Positions 16,229-23,845 of a DNA stretch of 43,746 bases are shown here, one piece after another. Source of the stretch: an uncultured Anaerosolibacter sp. (GTDB lineage Bacteria > Bacillota_A > Clostridia > Peptostreptococcales > Thermotaleaceae); the NCBI GenBank assembly GCA_937948705.1, contig CALECF010000003.1:1-43746 (forward strand), written 5' to 3'. The position numbers were made by a program, and so were the translations under genes. Position 1 is the first letter of the stretch; every line of letters starts with the position of its first letter. The notes under the pieces are model-generated. The model was not told where the DNA came from. It ran no database searches and was given only the letters and a program-made list of their open reading frames with translations.

Positions 16229-17623
16229 CTATTCTTCATAGCAAATAACAGGAGTTCCATCTTGTATATTATCAAAAACTCTTTTAGCTAAATATCGTGG
16301 GGCATTTACGCATCCATGGCTTCCATTTCTTTTATATATATCGCCTCCAAAAGAATATCTCCAGCTTGCATCATGTATTCCTATATTTCCGTTAAAAGGC
16401 ATCCAATAGGTTACTTTAGCTTCATAATCCGCTCCTCTCAAAGTCGATTCTTTTTCTTTATAGTTAAGCATATAGACTCCAACCTTCGTAGAGTATCCTT
16501 TATTGGGATTACCTGTTACTACGGGACCCCGAGTTATAATCTTTCCATCTTTATAAAACCATAAGTGTTGTTTTGTTATATTAATTTCTACATAAGTATT
16601 GCCAATGTCATCTACACCCCTGCGTAGAGCCCTTTGCAGATATTTAGGTTCTTTTCTAAGTACCTCACCACGTTTTATATTTTCCAATAATGCTTTCGTC
16701 TCGGCAGCACGATTAATTTTCCATCCATAAAATCCGCCTTTGACTTCTACTATTTTGTTTGTAGACGTTTTTATTTGCCTCGCTACGCCAACTGTATCAT
16801 ATTTTTTACTCAATCCCATCACATATTTATAAACTGCTCTTTCATTTATTTCTACTTTTAAATTTTCATCAACACTAAGCCATTGATGTATTATATTTGC
16901 GTCTAATATTTCACTATCCCTTTCAAATAAATAAGTTATTTTTGTTGATATATATTTATTTAGTAAATTCTTAGCCTCAAGAGTCTTATCAGAACTCAAA
17001 GTGTACTTTGGGTTTTCGTAACAAAGATTTTCATTTAAATCTAGTTTTGTTTTTCCTTGCAATATACTCATTTCAATAACTTCAATTAGCTTATCCTTAT
17101 TTATTTTATTTCCGTATATCTCTCCAATTACTTCATATGAACCATTTGAATACTTAAAACTAACATTTTGGGGTTCTATCACCTTTTCATTTAAACAATT
17201 TAATGCATTTATTTTATTTTCTAACTTATCTTTATCATATATAAATAAATTATCTACATAATATTGTTGCCTCTTAAATAATGAACTTACCCACTTTAAT
17301 GAGCTTTGTAGTCGATAAATCATATAGACTTTATTGCTTTCATTATAGCGCATTTCAATATCTCGTCCCGTTATGTCCTCAATTTCTCCATTTCTTTCAA
17401 TTAACTGTAACTTATAATCTACTATACACCTTCTAATTATATCATCTACATCATCATGTTCTCTTAACGAGACATCTACTCCATTTATTACTGTATTAAA
17501 AAAGCAATGATTCATAAAGTATAATGAAATAAGTAAGTACATTAGCATAATTAAAGCTATTACAATAATAGCATTTTTTCTAAGCTTACTTTTAAAGAGC
17601 TTCTTTCTATTCATATTCTTCAT
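16229..17623 (-). CDS. L,D-transpeptidase (YkuD) with peptidoglycan-binding-4 region
   Basis: This is a 464-residue membrane-anchored enzyme. One helix at about residues 18-40 is followed by an extracytoplasmic region with two repeats resembling PG_binding_4 domains. A C-terminal YkuD domain (about 345-464) carries H416 and the catalytic SHGCVN motif at 434-439, with C437 as nucleophile. YkuD enzymes make 3-3 crosslinks in peptidoglycan or attach proteins to it. The gene is more AT-rich than most neighbours and lies at the edge of the segment bounded by rpsI-tail repeats, which suggests acquisition. The start (MKNMNRKK) has only a weak AAGGG site upstream, so the exact first codon is unsure. 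Confidence 0.92.
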   Translation of the reverse strand: MKNMNRKKLFKSKLRKNAIIVIALIMLMYLLISLYFMNHCFFNTVINGVDVSLREHDDVDDIIRRCIVDYKLQLIERNGEIEDITGRDIEMRYNESNKVYMIYRLQSSLKWVSSLFKRQQYYVDNLFIYDKDKLENKINALNCLNEKVIEPQNVSFKYSNGSYEVIGEIYGNKINKDKLIEVIEMSILQGKTKLDLNENLCYENPKYTLSSDKTLEAKNLLNKYISTKITYLFERDSEILDANIIHQWLSVDENLKVEINERAVYKYVMGLSKKYDTVGVARQIKTSTNKIVEVKGGFYGWKINRAAETKALLENIKRGEVLRKEPKYLQRALRRGVDDIGNTYVEINITKQHLWFYKDGKIITRGPVVTGNPNKGYSTKVGVYMLNYKEKESTLRGADYEAKVTYWMPFNGNIGIHDASWRYSFGGDIYKRNGSHGCVNAPRYLAKRVFDNIQDGTPVICYEE

Positions 17624-17804
17624 AGCGATGTATACCCTTCATCAAAATACATTTTATTAAACATAATAATTAATTTATAATATGTTTGCATTTCTTATTC
17701 TAATACTTAGGACATAGATAATAATTTATGGACTTAAGTCAATATGCTGGACAAGGGCAGAGTTGAGACCCTATCCTTATCATCTTTAAATACATCTTTA
17801 TGTG

Positions 17805-17836
17805 AAATAAAATAAGGACAGGATTTATTCCTGTCC
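17805..17836 (-). terminator. Orphan terminator-like hairpin on the minus strand
   Basis: GGACAGGA and TCCTGTCC pair around a five-base loop (17816-17836). On the minus strand this is followed by TTATTTTATTT. No minus-strand gene is seen just upstream, so whatever it served may have been lost. Confidence 0.6.
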
Positions 17837-17977
17837 AAAGATATCAATTATGTTAAACCAACGAATAAACCTGCAACATATATGGTAGTTGCAACTGTGA
17901 TCATTTGCACGTTGTATTCCGTCTATATACTAAAAGCATTCAAGTCCACAAGAGATTATGGTATACCCTTTAGTTAA
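17816..17977 (+). pseudogene. Possible tail fragment of a membrane protein
   Basis: A 53-codon open stretch without an obvious start encodes a polar segment, one hydrophobic helix (MVVATVIICTLYSVYIL) and a short basic tail, then stops. It looks like the C-terminal end of a lost membrane protein. It could instead be a 31-residue peptide from the internal ATG at 17882, or chance. Its first bases coincide with the orphan hairpin, which weakens the coding case. The rest of the gene-free interval 17624-18188 is AT-rich, and apart from the promoter at its right end I see nothing else in it. Confidence 0.3.
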
Positions 17978-18124
17978 GATGATTTATATGGATAAAGTGA
18001 AATTGGTAAATCAATAATTACTTATGGGACAGTTCACCGTACAGCTGTAACTGCGGTTTTATGAATAGGTGCTAAAGTGCGATATCAGTTAACATAGTTT
18101 TTGCAGCACCATTACCCCTGCAAT

Positions 18125-18153
18125 TTGACATCTGGAGCTTGGATTGGTAAAAT
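18125..18153 (+). promoter_or_regulatory. Sigma-A promoter of the VOC gene
   Basis: A perfect TTGACA (18125-18130), a 17-base spacer and TAAAAT (18148-18153) lie 35 bases before the start codon of the VOC protein. Confidence 0.8.
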
Positions 18154-18188
18154 AAAGGAAATATTAACAGTGAAGAAGGAGATTAACT

Positions 18189-18560
18189 ATGAGTATAGGA
18201 GCATTTTCAATCAGTTTAACTGTAAAAGATATAAAAGTGTCTAAGGCATTTTATGAAAAACTTGGCTTCACAGCTTTCCACGGAGAGATTGATCAAAACT
18301 GGTTAATCATGCAAAATGGTGACTGCACGATAGGATTGTTTCAGGGGGTGTTTGAGAAAAACATTTTAACCTTTAATCCAGGCTGGAATAACCAAGCGCA
18401 AGAAATAGGTTCATTTAAAGATGTCAGAGTTTTACAAGAAGAGCTTAGTGAGAAGGGAATACAATTTATAGCTAAAGTTGATTTATCATCAGAGGGACCT
18501 GGTAGCTTTATCATAGAAGATCCGGATGGTAATCCAATCCTTGTAGATCAACATGTCTAG
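18189..18560 (+). CDS. VOC (glyoxalase/bleomycin-resistance-like) family protein
   Basis: This is a 123-residue protein with the paired beta-alpha-beta-beta-beta pattern of the vicinal oxygen chelate fold. It opens FSISLTVKDIKVSKAFYEKLGF and closes GPGSFIIEDPDGNPILVDQHV, both typical of the family. Members include metal-dependent isomerases, dioxygenases and drug-binding resistance proteins. The substrate is not apparent. It has its own near-consensus promoter, an AAGGAGA ribosome site 7 bases before the ATG, and a terminator downstream, so it is an independent cassette within the accessory segment. Confidence 0.9.
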   Translation: MSIGAFSISLTVKDIKVSKAFYEKLGFTAFHGEIDQNWLIMQNGDCTIGLFQGVFEKNILTFNPGWNNQAQEIGSFKDVRVLQEELSEKGIQFIAKVDLSSEGPGSFIIEDPDGNPILVDQHV

Positions 18561-18659
18561 AAAATTAGTGCTACGTACAGCACTCAAGAACTTATATATT
18601 GCAACGTAGCAACAAAACACAAGTGTCAGTCGGTCTAATCTGAATGTCTACTAAAAATC

Positions 18660-18703
18660 AAACTGCCTAGAAGCAAAAGGAATCAATGCTTTTAGGCAGT
18701 TTT
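18660..18703 (+). terminator. Terminator after the VOC gene
   Basis: AAACTGCCTA and TAGGCAGTTT form the main stem, extended inward by AAGCA and TGCTT with a small mismatch, and followed by TTC. It lies about 100 bases past the stop codon. Confidence 0.8.
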
Positions 18704-18816
18704 CATATTGATTATGGTACGGCTCATCATACTAAGTGCATCGGCGTTTTTTTACATATGTGCTTAAGTGCTGTACCTGAGAAGGTTCCGAAAAAGCCGT
18801 AATTATTCAAAAAGGT

Positions 18817-19147
18817 AAGTAGGGACGGTCCTTGCTTGCTAATCTTATGACTCATACGTCAATGCCATTGTCGCTAATTAATAGATGAACATGGTTGTCC
18901 ATAAGACAATATGCGGGATTATAAAGTTATATCTGTTCTTCATTTTAGTTGAATTTTCTATGATTCGGTTTTTTATCACCATCAGATAAAAAGATTTCTT
19001 TTCTACCGTTCCCTCGCTGTATGATATGATAGGTCAAAATTTTTCCTTTTTCCCTTGCTTGTCTAGGCAATCTTTCCATCCCATTATCCCCATTTTGTTC
19101 CATATCTACGCCCCTGTCAATTTGCCAAGCAAGGACCGTCCCCACTT
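18817..19147. mobile_element. Decayed RAYT (IS200-like, Y1 transposase) element with inverted ends
   Basis: The 331-base element is bounded by inverted repeats of about 22 bases sharing GGGACGGTCCTTGCTTG, with left end 18817-18838 and right end 19126-19147. Only one base differs between them. Such GGGACGGT palindromic ends are familiar from REP-associated transposases in Firmicutes. Inside, on the minus strand, lie pieces of a Y1-type transposase. The internal region is far shorter than a functional gene of about 500 bases or more, so the element is dead or non-autonomous. Confidence 0.8.
18852..19079 (-). pseudogene. RAYT transposase remnant
   Basis: The N-terminal piece reads MERLPRQAREKGKILTYHII then QRGNGRKEIFLSDGDK, a typical opening of REP-associated tyrosine transposases. 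After a frameshift, a second piece (about 18852-18914) reads AYCLMDNHVHLLI, which is the HUH metal-binding motif, with HVH at 18885-18893. It ends at a stop soon after. The segment holding the catalytic tyrosine is missing. The protein would not be functional. It lies inside the inverted repeats described for the element. Confidence 0.82.
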
Positions 19148-19157
19148 GCTTTATATT

Positions 19158-19200
19158 CATCCTTTTACTGTATCATATTGCCCTCTTGCCAATGTCTCTT
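19158..19200 (-). pseudogene. Fragment matching the 3' end of the membrane-anchored HTH gene
   Basis: These 43 bases match 21015-21057 with five differences. In the matching minus-strand frame they read ETLARGQYDTVKG then stop, against EATLTRRQYDTVKGW in the intact gene, because TGG has become TGA. It is a leftover of a second copy of that gene, or of a shared ancestor, and lies 10 bases beyond the RAYT element's right end. Confidence 0.75.
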
Positions 19201-19211
19201 TTTTTATCTAC

Positions 19212-19742
19212 TTATCTATCTTTTATAATAAAATCAGTCATTTTCGTTTCTTCCCATTCAATTCCTTTGGGAGAAATATTAGAATATAAAGTTATTATAT
19301 CATCTTCACCGATAATAGCTTTAAGATGAAAATTCATTTCTTTTGGTTGTAAATATTCATCATACATTTGTTGATAGTTTTTATTTCCACGTTCCTTCGC
19401 TTCTTTAATATATCCGACTGTATCTGGGTCCCTATAATAATTTTTATGTATCAATTTATATAAAAAAGCAGCTTCAACTTTTCCATCCACAACTTCTTCC
19501 TGATAATCTGATATCTGAAAATCTAACAACTCATAGTATGGAGAAAAAGCTTTCCTGCATTCTTCTTCCATATATGAACTTACTTTATCATAGTTTGTTT
19601 CATCAGTTATTTCCTTTATATCAACGGAAGTCCCATTGACCTTTGTTACGCTATCAACTTCTTTTTGCGTAGTCGTATCATTACATGCTGAGACTGAAAA
19701 TACTATAAGCATTGCTAATAGCATCATTATAATTTTTTTCAT
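19212..19742 (-). CDS. Small lipoprotein, unknown function
   Basis: This is a 176-residue exported lipoprotein with a basic start, a hydrophobic signal and a lipobox V-S-A-C, the lipidated cysteine being C20. The mature part is acidic and polar without a motif I recognise. It begins with a Thr-rich linker, followed by an alpha/beta-looking domain. An AGGAGG site precedes the ATG by about 7 bases, so the gene looks translated. It is AT-rich like its neighbours in the accessory segment. Upstream on the same strand, 131 bases away, is a small membrane protein gene. Function cannot be assigned. Confidence 0.75.
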   Translation of the reverse strand: MKKIIMMLLAMLIVFSVSACNDTTTQKEVDSVTKVNGTSVDIKEITDETNYDKVSSYMEEECRKAFSPYYELLDFQISDYQEEVVDGKVEAAFLYKLIHKNYYRDPDTVGYIKEAKERGNKNYQQMYDEYLQPKEMNFHLKAIIGEDDIITLYSNISPKGIEWEETKMTDFIIKDR

Positions 19743-19873
19743 CTTATATTCCTCCTAGTAATATGAATTACTCATTGTTTCATTGTAAAAGTTATCTTTA
19801 TATCGTAAAATGCTCATACTCTTCGTGCCAGACTAAAATACCAATGATTCAACCGCAGAGACATTTTTCAATC

Positions 19874-20101
19874 CTATTTGTTATTTAATGAATTTTCCAT
19901 TTTCTTTTCTAATTCTTCAATTCTGGATTCCTGATTCATAAAAGCTGTAATTAACACCGCTAACAGGAATGCAACAATAATAACAATGGCCCAAATATTA
20001 TTTAGAATAAGTCCGGCGAAAAAGAATGTGGCAACCCCGCAAATAACAAGGCAAATGAAAAACGTAGATATAAACTCTTTCAATAGCAATACCTCCTTCA
20101 C
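19874..20101 (-). CDS. Small two-helix membrane protein with coiled-coil tail
   Basis: This is a 75-residue protein with two hydrophobic helices at about residues 9-30 and 34-54, then a charged coiled-coil tail (ESRIEELEKKMENSLNNK). I do not recognise a family. A GGAGGTATT site lies upstream of the ATG. It begins 34 bases after the methyltransferase gene on the same strand, so the two may share a transcript. Its short size and topology suggest an accessory membrane component, but no partner is identifiable. Confidence 0.65.
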   Translation of the reverse strand: MKEVLLLKEFISTFFICLVICGVATFFFAGLILNNIWAIVIIVAFLLAVLITAFMNQESRIEELEKKMENSLNNK

Positions 20102-20135
20102 ATAATATGAATATTGTATCCGACATATTTAATTA

Positions 20136-20744
20136 TCATGATAATCTTCTCATTTCAATAATCTGAATGTATCCTTCCCTTCTAAATCCTGCTTGTTTAA
20201 AGCCAAATGATTCAAAGTTACTTATTATTTCCTTGGGAGAATAAAATTTTACATCTCCTGCCTTTGATAGAGGTAGAAAAGGGTTGCAGATTGCACGAAT
20301 AATAAATGGATAATACACATCTGCTATATATATGCTACCATAGGGTTTTAATACACGGCTTGCTTCTTGAGCAAACGCTTTTACATCTGGAAAATGGTGA
20401 TATGCAGCACAAACCGTTATAACGTCAAATACCTGATTTTCAAATGATGTATGATCACAAGTACTTATTTCAAATGTCATATCAGAGCACCTTTTCTTTG
20501 CATTTTCAATCATTCTTTCTGAAATATCAATACCATAGCCCCTAATGTCACACTTTCTTGATAACATTTTAAGAAATGTTCCATTACCACAAGCCACGTC
20601 TAAAATGCTGTCATTAGGCTTTATTTTAATCTCTTCTAATATAAGTTTCTTAAAATTCACTGTAAATTTACCCTCAGCAGTATTATCATAATCGTCTGCC
20701 TTTCGATTATAGCTTTCTCTTGATTTTTCTTCAAAAGTTTTCAT
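20136..20744 (-). CDS. Class I SAM-dependent methyltransferase
   Basis: This is a 202-residue cytoplasmic enzyme of the Methyltransf_11/25 type. It shows the glycine-rich SAM-binding motif I (LDVACGNGT, ending near residue 56), an acidic motif II residue in YGIDISERM, and the post-motif HHFPDV stretch common in UbiE-like and small-molecule methyltransferases. The substrate is unknown. A GGAGGGG site lies just before the ATG. It is followed 34 bases later by a small membrane protein gene. It belongs to the AT-rich accessory segment. Confidence 0.9.
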   Translation of the reverse strand: MKTFEEKSRESYNRKADDYDNTAEGKFTVNFKKLILEEIKIKPNDSILDVACGNGTFLKMLSRKCDIRGYGIDISERMIENAKKRCSDMTFEISTCDHTSFENQVFDVITVCAAYHHFPDVKAFAQEASRVLKPYGSIYIADVYYPFIIRAICNPFLPLSKAGDVKFYSPKEIISNFESFGFKQAGFRREGYIQIIEMRRLS

Positions 20745-21001
20745 CTATTCCCCTCCAGTATAGGCTTATAAAACTCTTGATCCTTAATATTAAACAATTG
20801 TAATGTTCTTATAGATATCACCACAACTACTTTAAACTTGCTCTTTAAGTTGCTTATTTTATTCTAAATAATGGGGTCTACTGTGGATCACTATACTTCG
20901 TAATATTTTACAAATTCAAAATATATTATCAAGTTTTATAGCTGAATTCACAATGATTTAAATACATTCACTAATCCTGTGTTTAGGGCTATGATAAATG
21001 T

Positions 21002-21391
21002 TTAATGTAATATCCATCCTTTTACTGTATCATACTGCCGTCTTGTCAATGTCGCTTCTTTTAACCATTCATCAATAGATGTTTTATTAAAGTAATACTT
21101 TTTATTTATTATCAAATATGGAAACATTGCTCCAGAAAACATGCCATATTGCTCAAGTTGCTTCTTCTCTGTATTTATAATTCCCAACACTTCATCTTCT
21201 GAAATATTAAGATATTTGGCAACATCTGAAACGGTAATAAGGTTCCCACTGCCCGAGTTTGCAAATTCAATCTTTTCAGCCTTTGGTTGTATATATGCTT
21301 GAACAGAATAGCCAATTATTATACCATTGAACATTATGGATATACCTAAAATCAAGATGCAAATCAATAAGTATTTTCTATAATTTTTCAT
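21002..21391 (-). CDS. Membrane-anchored helix-turn-helix domain protein
   Basis: This is a 129-residue protein with an N-terminal membrane helix at about residues 7-30 and a C-terminal domain resembling the excisionase/MerR-like HTH_17 family (LITVSDVAKYLNISEDEV at about 51-68, then a beta turn with YLIINKKYYFNKTSIDEWL). Such domains bind DNA in excisionases, but fused to a membrane anchor they are often of unknown function. The order of helix then HTH is unusual for a regulator. A fragment of a related 3' end lies at 19158-19200. An AGGAGA site precedes the ATG. The gene appears intact. Confidence 0.7.
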   Translation of the reverse strand: MKNYRKYLLICILILGISIMFNGIIIGYSVQAYIQPKAEKIEFANSGSGNLITVSDVAKYLNISEDEVLGIINTEKKQLEQYGMFSGAMFPYLIINKKYYFNKTSIDEWLKEATLTRRQYDTVKGWILH

Positions 21392-21591
21392 TCTACCAAT
21401 CTCCTATGCTAAAAAATTTTTCTGCTTATCAATACACCTACGCAACCTTAAACAGTAATTTAACATGCTATTAGCTACGTTGTTTTCAAACTAGAAAGTT
21501 TACTTAGTGTGACACCATATATACAAACTACATCCTTCAAAATGGTGTACCCCTTTATTTTGCAGTAAATGATTCAGAAAAATTATGCTCA

Positions 21592-22488
21592 TTATGCGTG
21601 GGACAACATTGGAAACATAAGGTGATTTTCAGCAAACAGATTTTCTTTTCCTCTCAACACAAACAAAGTGGTATTATCTTCGTAAAGCTCTGCTATTGTA
21701 CAATTTTCGATTTGCTTTGGTGTAAATCCAAAAGTAACTGTTTTCGTATTTTCTTCGGCCATTGTACATAAAATATCATCTATAGCACATTTGCTTTGGC
21801 AGAAAATATCGTAACAAACCAAGTTTTCATCATGGTAATCGGCAATCACGACAGCTTCATACTGCTCAATAAAGTAAACATTTTCCCGCATAAACTGTGA
21901 GCAGTAAAACATAAGCAATCCATCATTGCTTTCCATCGGCAGTGCAGAAAAAGGATTTGAAAGCTTATATGTATCGAGCAAAATCATTCTATCGTGTGTT
22001 AATGACATATCAAGCTTTTTCATCATGCCATCCTTTTTGTTTACAGTCTTCTGACATTGGTATTCCAAAGCTTTTTCAAAACCAAACTTAGGGTAGAAAT
22101 CCAGCACACTATCGTTTGCAAAAAGATACACAGCATCACTTTTATCTTTCCAGTCCTCCAGAACCTTTTCCATCAGCCAATGACTTAAACCCTTGCCTCG
22201 ATACTCTTTATCTGTCATAATTGTTCCCAACTGGACATAACGCTTTGCTTGGTTTTCCCATCTTGTATTTATAATATTGACCGAAACATTTGATACAACC
22301 ACATCTCCATCTAAGAGAACATATGGAATATAGTCATTACCCCAATAACCATTTTGAAACCACGGTTCAAAATCAAGACCAAATGTTTTGTGTACCAGCA
22401 GATTAAAACTTTTTCTTACTTGCTCATTTTCTTTGACATCTTTAATAAAGTTATATTCATTACCGCTAATATTATATTTCATACTCAT
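21592..22488 (-). CDS. GNAT-family acetyltransferase with C-terminal extension
   Basis: This 298-residue protein has an N-terminal GNAT domain with the acetyl-CoA binding pattern YVQLGTIMTDKEYRGKGLSHW. Numbering is from the upstream GTG at 22497, which puts YRGKG at 99-103. A second domain of about 130 residues follows, perhaps a degenerate second GNAT fold. The substrate is unknown. Several starts are possible: a GTG at 22497, the ATG at 22488 and an ATG two codons further. I chose 22488 because it leaves the best spacing from a GGAAAG-like site. It is on the same strand as rpsI but separated from it by the terminator and the repeat. Confidence 0.85.
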   Translation of the reverse strand: MSMKYNISGNEYNFIKDVKENEQVRKSFNLLVHKTFGLDFEPWFQNGYWGNDYIPYVLLDGDVVVSNVSVNIINTRWENQAKRYVQLGTIMTDKEYRGKGLSHWLMEKVLEDWKDKSDAVYLFANDSVLDFYPKFGFEKALEYQCQKTVNKKDGMMKKLDMSLTHDRMILLDTYKLSNPFSALPMESNDGLLMFYCSQFMRENVYFIEQYEAVVIADYHDENLVCYDIFCQSKCAIDDILCTMAEENTKTVTFGFTPKQIENCTIAELYEDNTTLFVLRGKENLFAENHLMFPMLSHA

Positions 22489-22634
22489 TATTATCACTCA
22501 CTTTCCACGTCCGATATAAATAATATTTACTTCTTATTTCCTACTGATGTGACTTAACCTTTCATAATACTAATTTCTACATATTCCATATATTACCTTC
22601 TTTAATTAAGATAGCAGAATTTTTTTCCTACCCA

Positions 22635-22805
22635 CATTCTCTAAAGGTGTATTTAGCAATTAATCAAGTTGGAATGTTCTTGCTTTCCTTATAAATAACC
22701 CAATCTTCAGCTCATAAAAAATTTTCATGTGTTTTTGCAAAAAAAATCCCCCAAACACAAGTGTTTGAGGGATTCTGCATTTCAGTAATATTATCTCTTT
22801 GAGAA
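22635..22805. repeat. Right copy of the rpsI-tail/terminator repeat
   Basis: This is the counterpart of 15950-16142. It includes the last four codons of rpsI and its stop, the terminator, and about 105 further bases downstream. It lacks about 28 bases present in the left copy near TATTTAGCA. The two copies run in the same direction and lie about 6.66 kb apart. Confidence 0.85.
22741..22776 (-). terminator. Terminator of the rplM-rpsI transcript
   Basis: The RNA reads AGAATCCCTCAAACAC, then a complementary arm ending GTGTTTGGGGGATT, then a run of T. It follows the rpsI stop codon by about 15 bases. Confidence 0.92.
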
Positions 22806-23183
22806 CTGAGGCGCACGTCTTGCAGCCTTTAATCCGTACTTCTTTCTTTCTTTCATTCTTGGGTCTCTTGTTAAGAAACCTGCTTTTTTAAGAATTGGTC
22901 TAAGCTCTGCATCAGCCTTCAGTAATGCTCTAGCAATACCGTGTCTTAATGCGCCTGCTTGGCCAGTATATCCGCCGCCTTCTACTTTTGCGATAACGTC
23001 AAATCTACCTTGAGTTTCAGTAATTGCAAGTGGCAATCTGATATCTCTTTTTAGCGTTTCGTAATCACAGTAGTCATCTATATCTCTTCCGTTGATTGTA
23101 ACTTTTCCTTCACCAGGAACTAATCTTACTCTTGCAATGGAAGTCTTTCTTCTACCTGTTCCATAGTATTGTACTCTAGCCAT
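22791..23183 (-). CDS. rpsI: 30S ribosomal protein S9
   Basis: This 130-residue protein is a small-subunit protein whose C-terminal tail reaches the P-site tRNA. It carries the [16 protein letters not shown] opening and ends in the invariant basic tail APQFSKR. The length is normal. It follows rplM by 25 bases and is the last gene of that two-gene unit, with a terminator right after. A GGAGGAAATACA site precedes the ATG. Its final codons and terminator have a diverged second copy at 16084-16142. Confidence 0.98.
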   Translation of the reverse strand: MARVQYYGTGRRKTSIARVRLVPGEGKVTINGRDIDDYCDYETLKRDIRLPLAITETQGRFDVIAKVEGGGYTGQAGALRHGIARALLKADAELRPILKKAGFLTRDPRMKERKKYGLKAARRAPQFSKR

Positions 23184-23208
23184 TGTATTTCCTCCTCCCT
23201 ATCCAGTC

Positions 23209-23637
23209 CTATATATCAAGAACTTCAGGCTGCTGAGCTTGATGATCATGCTCTGCACCAGCGTATACTTTTAATTTTTTATACATTTGTCTTCCTAAGC
23301 TGTTCTTTGGAAGCATACCCTTGATCGCTAATTCTAATGCTTTCGTTGGCTTTCTTACCATTAATTGTCTTGCTGTGATCTCTTTTAAACCACCTGGCCA
23401 ACCTGTATGGTGTCTGTACAGTTTTTGATCTAGCTTCTTACCTGTAAATTCAACTTTTTCAGCATTTACGATAATTACATAATCGCCTGTATCAACATGG
23501 GGTGTATAAATTGGTTTCTTCTTACCTCTTAATATAGATGCTACTTCTGTAGATAAACGACCTAACGTTTTTCCCTCAGCATCTATTACATACCACTTTC
23601 TCTCTATTTCAAGTGGTTTAGCAACGAATGATTTCAT
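23209..23637 (-). CDS. rplM: 50S ribosomal protein L13
   Basis: This 142-residue protein is an early-assembling large-subunit protein. Family features include [24 protein letters not shown] near the N-terminus and [19 protein letters not shown] near the C-terminus. The ATG at 23637 follows TAGGAGG by 7 bases and gives the usual length. The upstream in-frame start at 23688 is not needed. It leads the rplM-rpsI unit from its own promoter at 23748-23776 and has a hairpin-bearing leader of about 100 bases. Confidence 0.98.
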   Translation of the reverse strand: MKSFVAKPLEIERKWYVIDAEGKTLGRLSTEVASILRGKKKPIYTPHVDTGDYVIIVNAEKVEFTGKKLDQKLYRHHTGWPGGLKEITARQLMVRKPTKALELAIKGMLPKNSLGRQMYKKLKVYAGAEHDHQAQQPEVLDI

Positions 23638-23639
23638 AT

Positions 23640-23741
23640 ATTTACCTCCTATCACTACTTTTTCCATAAACCTCTTTTTACTTTTCACGCTTCTCTATAT
23701 TTAAAAATCCGGGGCTAGTGGATTTTCAATAAGCAGACTCT
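23640..23741 (-). promoter_or_regulatory. rplM leader, possible L13 autoregulatory element
   Basis: The transcript leader of about 100 bases contains a small hairpin, AAAATCC and GGATTTT around a nine-base loop (23704-23726), followed by TTTAAATA. Structured L13 leaders are known before rplM-rpsI in Bacillus and relatives. This looks like a candidate of that kind, but I cannot match it to the family by eye. Confidence 0.45.
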
Positions 23742-23747
23742 TTTTCT

Positions 23748-23776
23748 ATTCTAATACATTGTGCCGTGTGTGTCAA
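23748..23776 (-). promoter_or_regulatory. Sigma-A promoter of rplM-rpsI
   Basis: The minus strand carries a perfect TTGACA (23771-23776), a 17-base spacer and TAGAAT (23748-23753), followed by A/T-rich initiation sequence. Confidence 0.9.
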
Positions 23777-23845
23777 GGAATTTTTGGATTTTCCTAGGAT
23801 TCTTTTATCCCTTTTACCTGAATACCACTGCACTTTTCCTAGAAC

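Noticed and set aside
19026..19289. An 87-residue plus-strand frame over the RAYT right end
   Set aside because: It runs antisense across the transposon remnant and the lipoprotein 3' end, and reads as composition noise.
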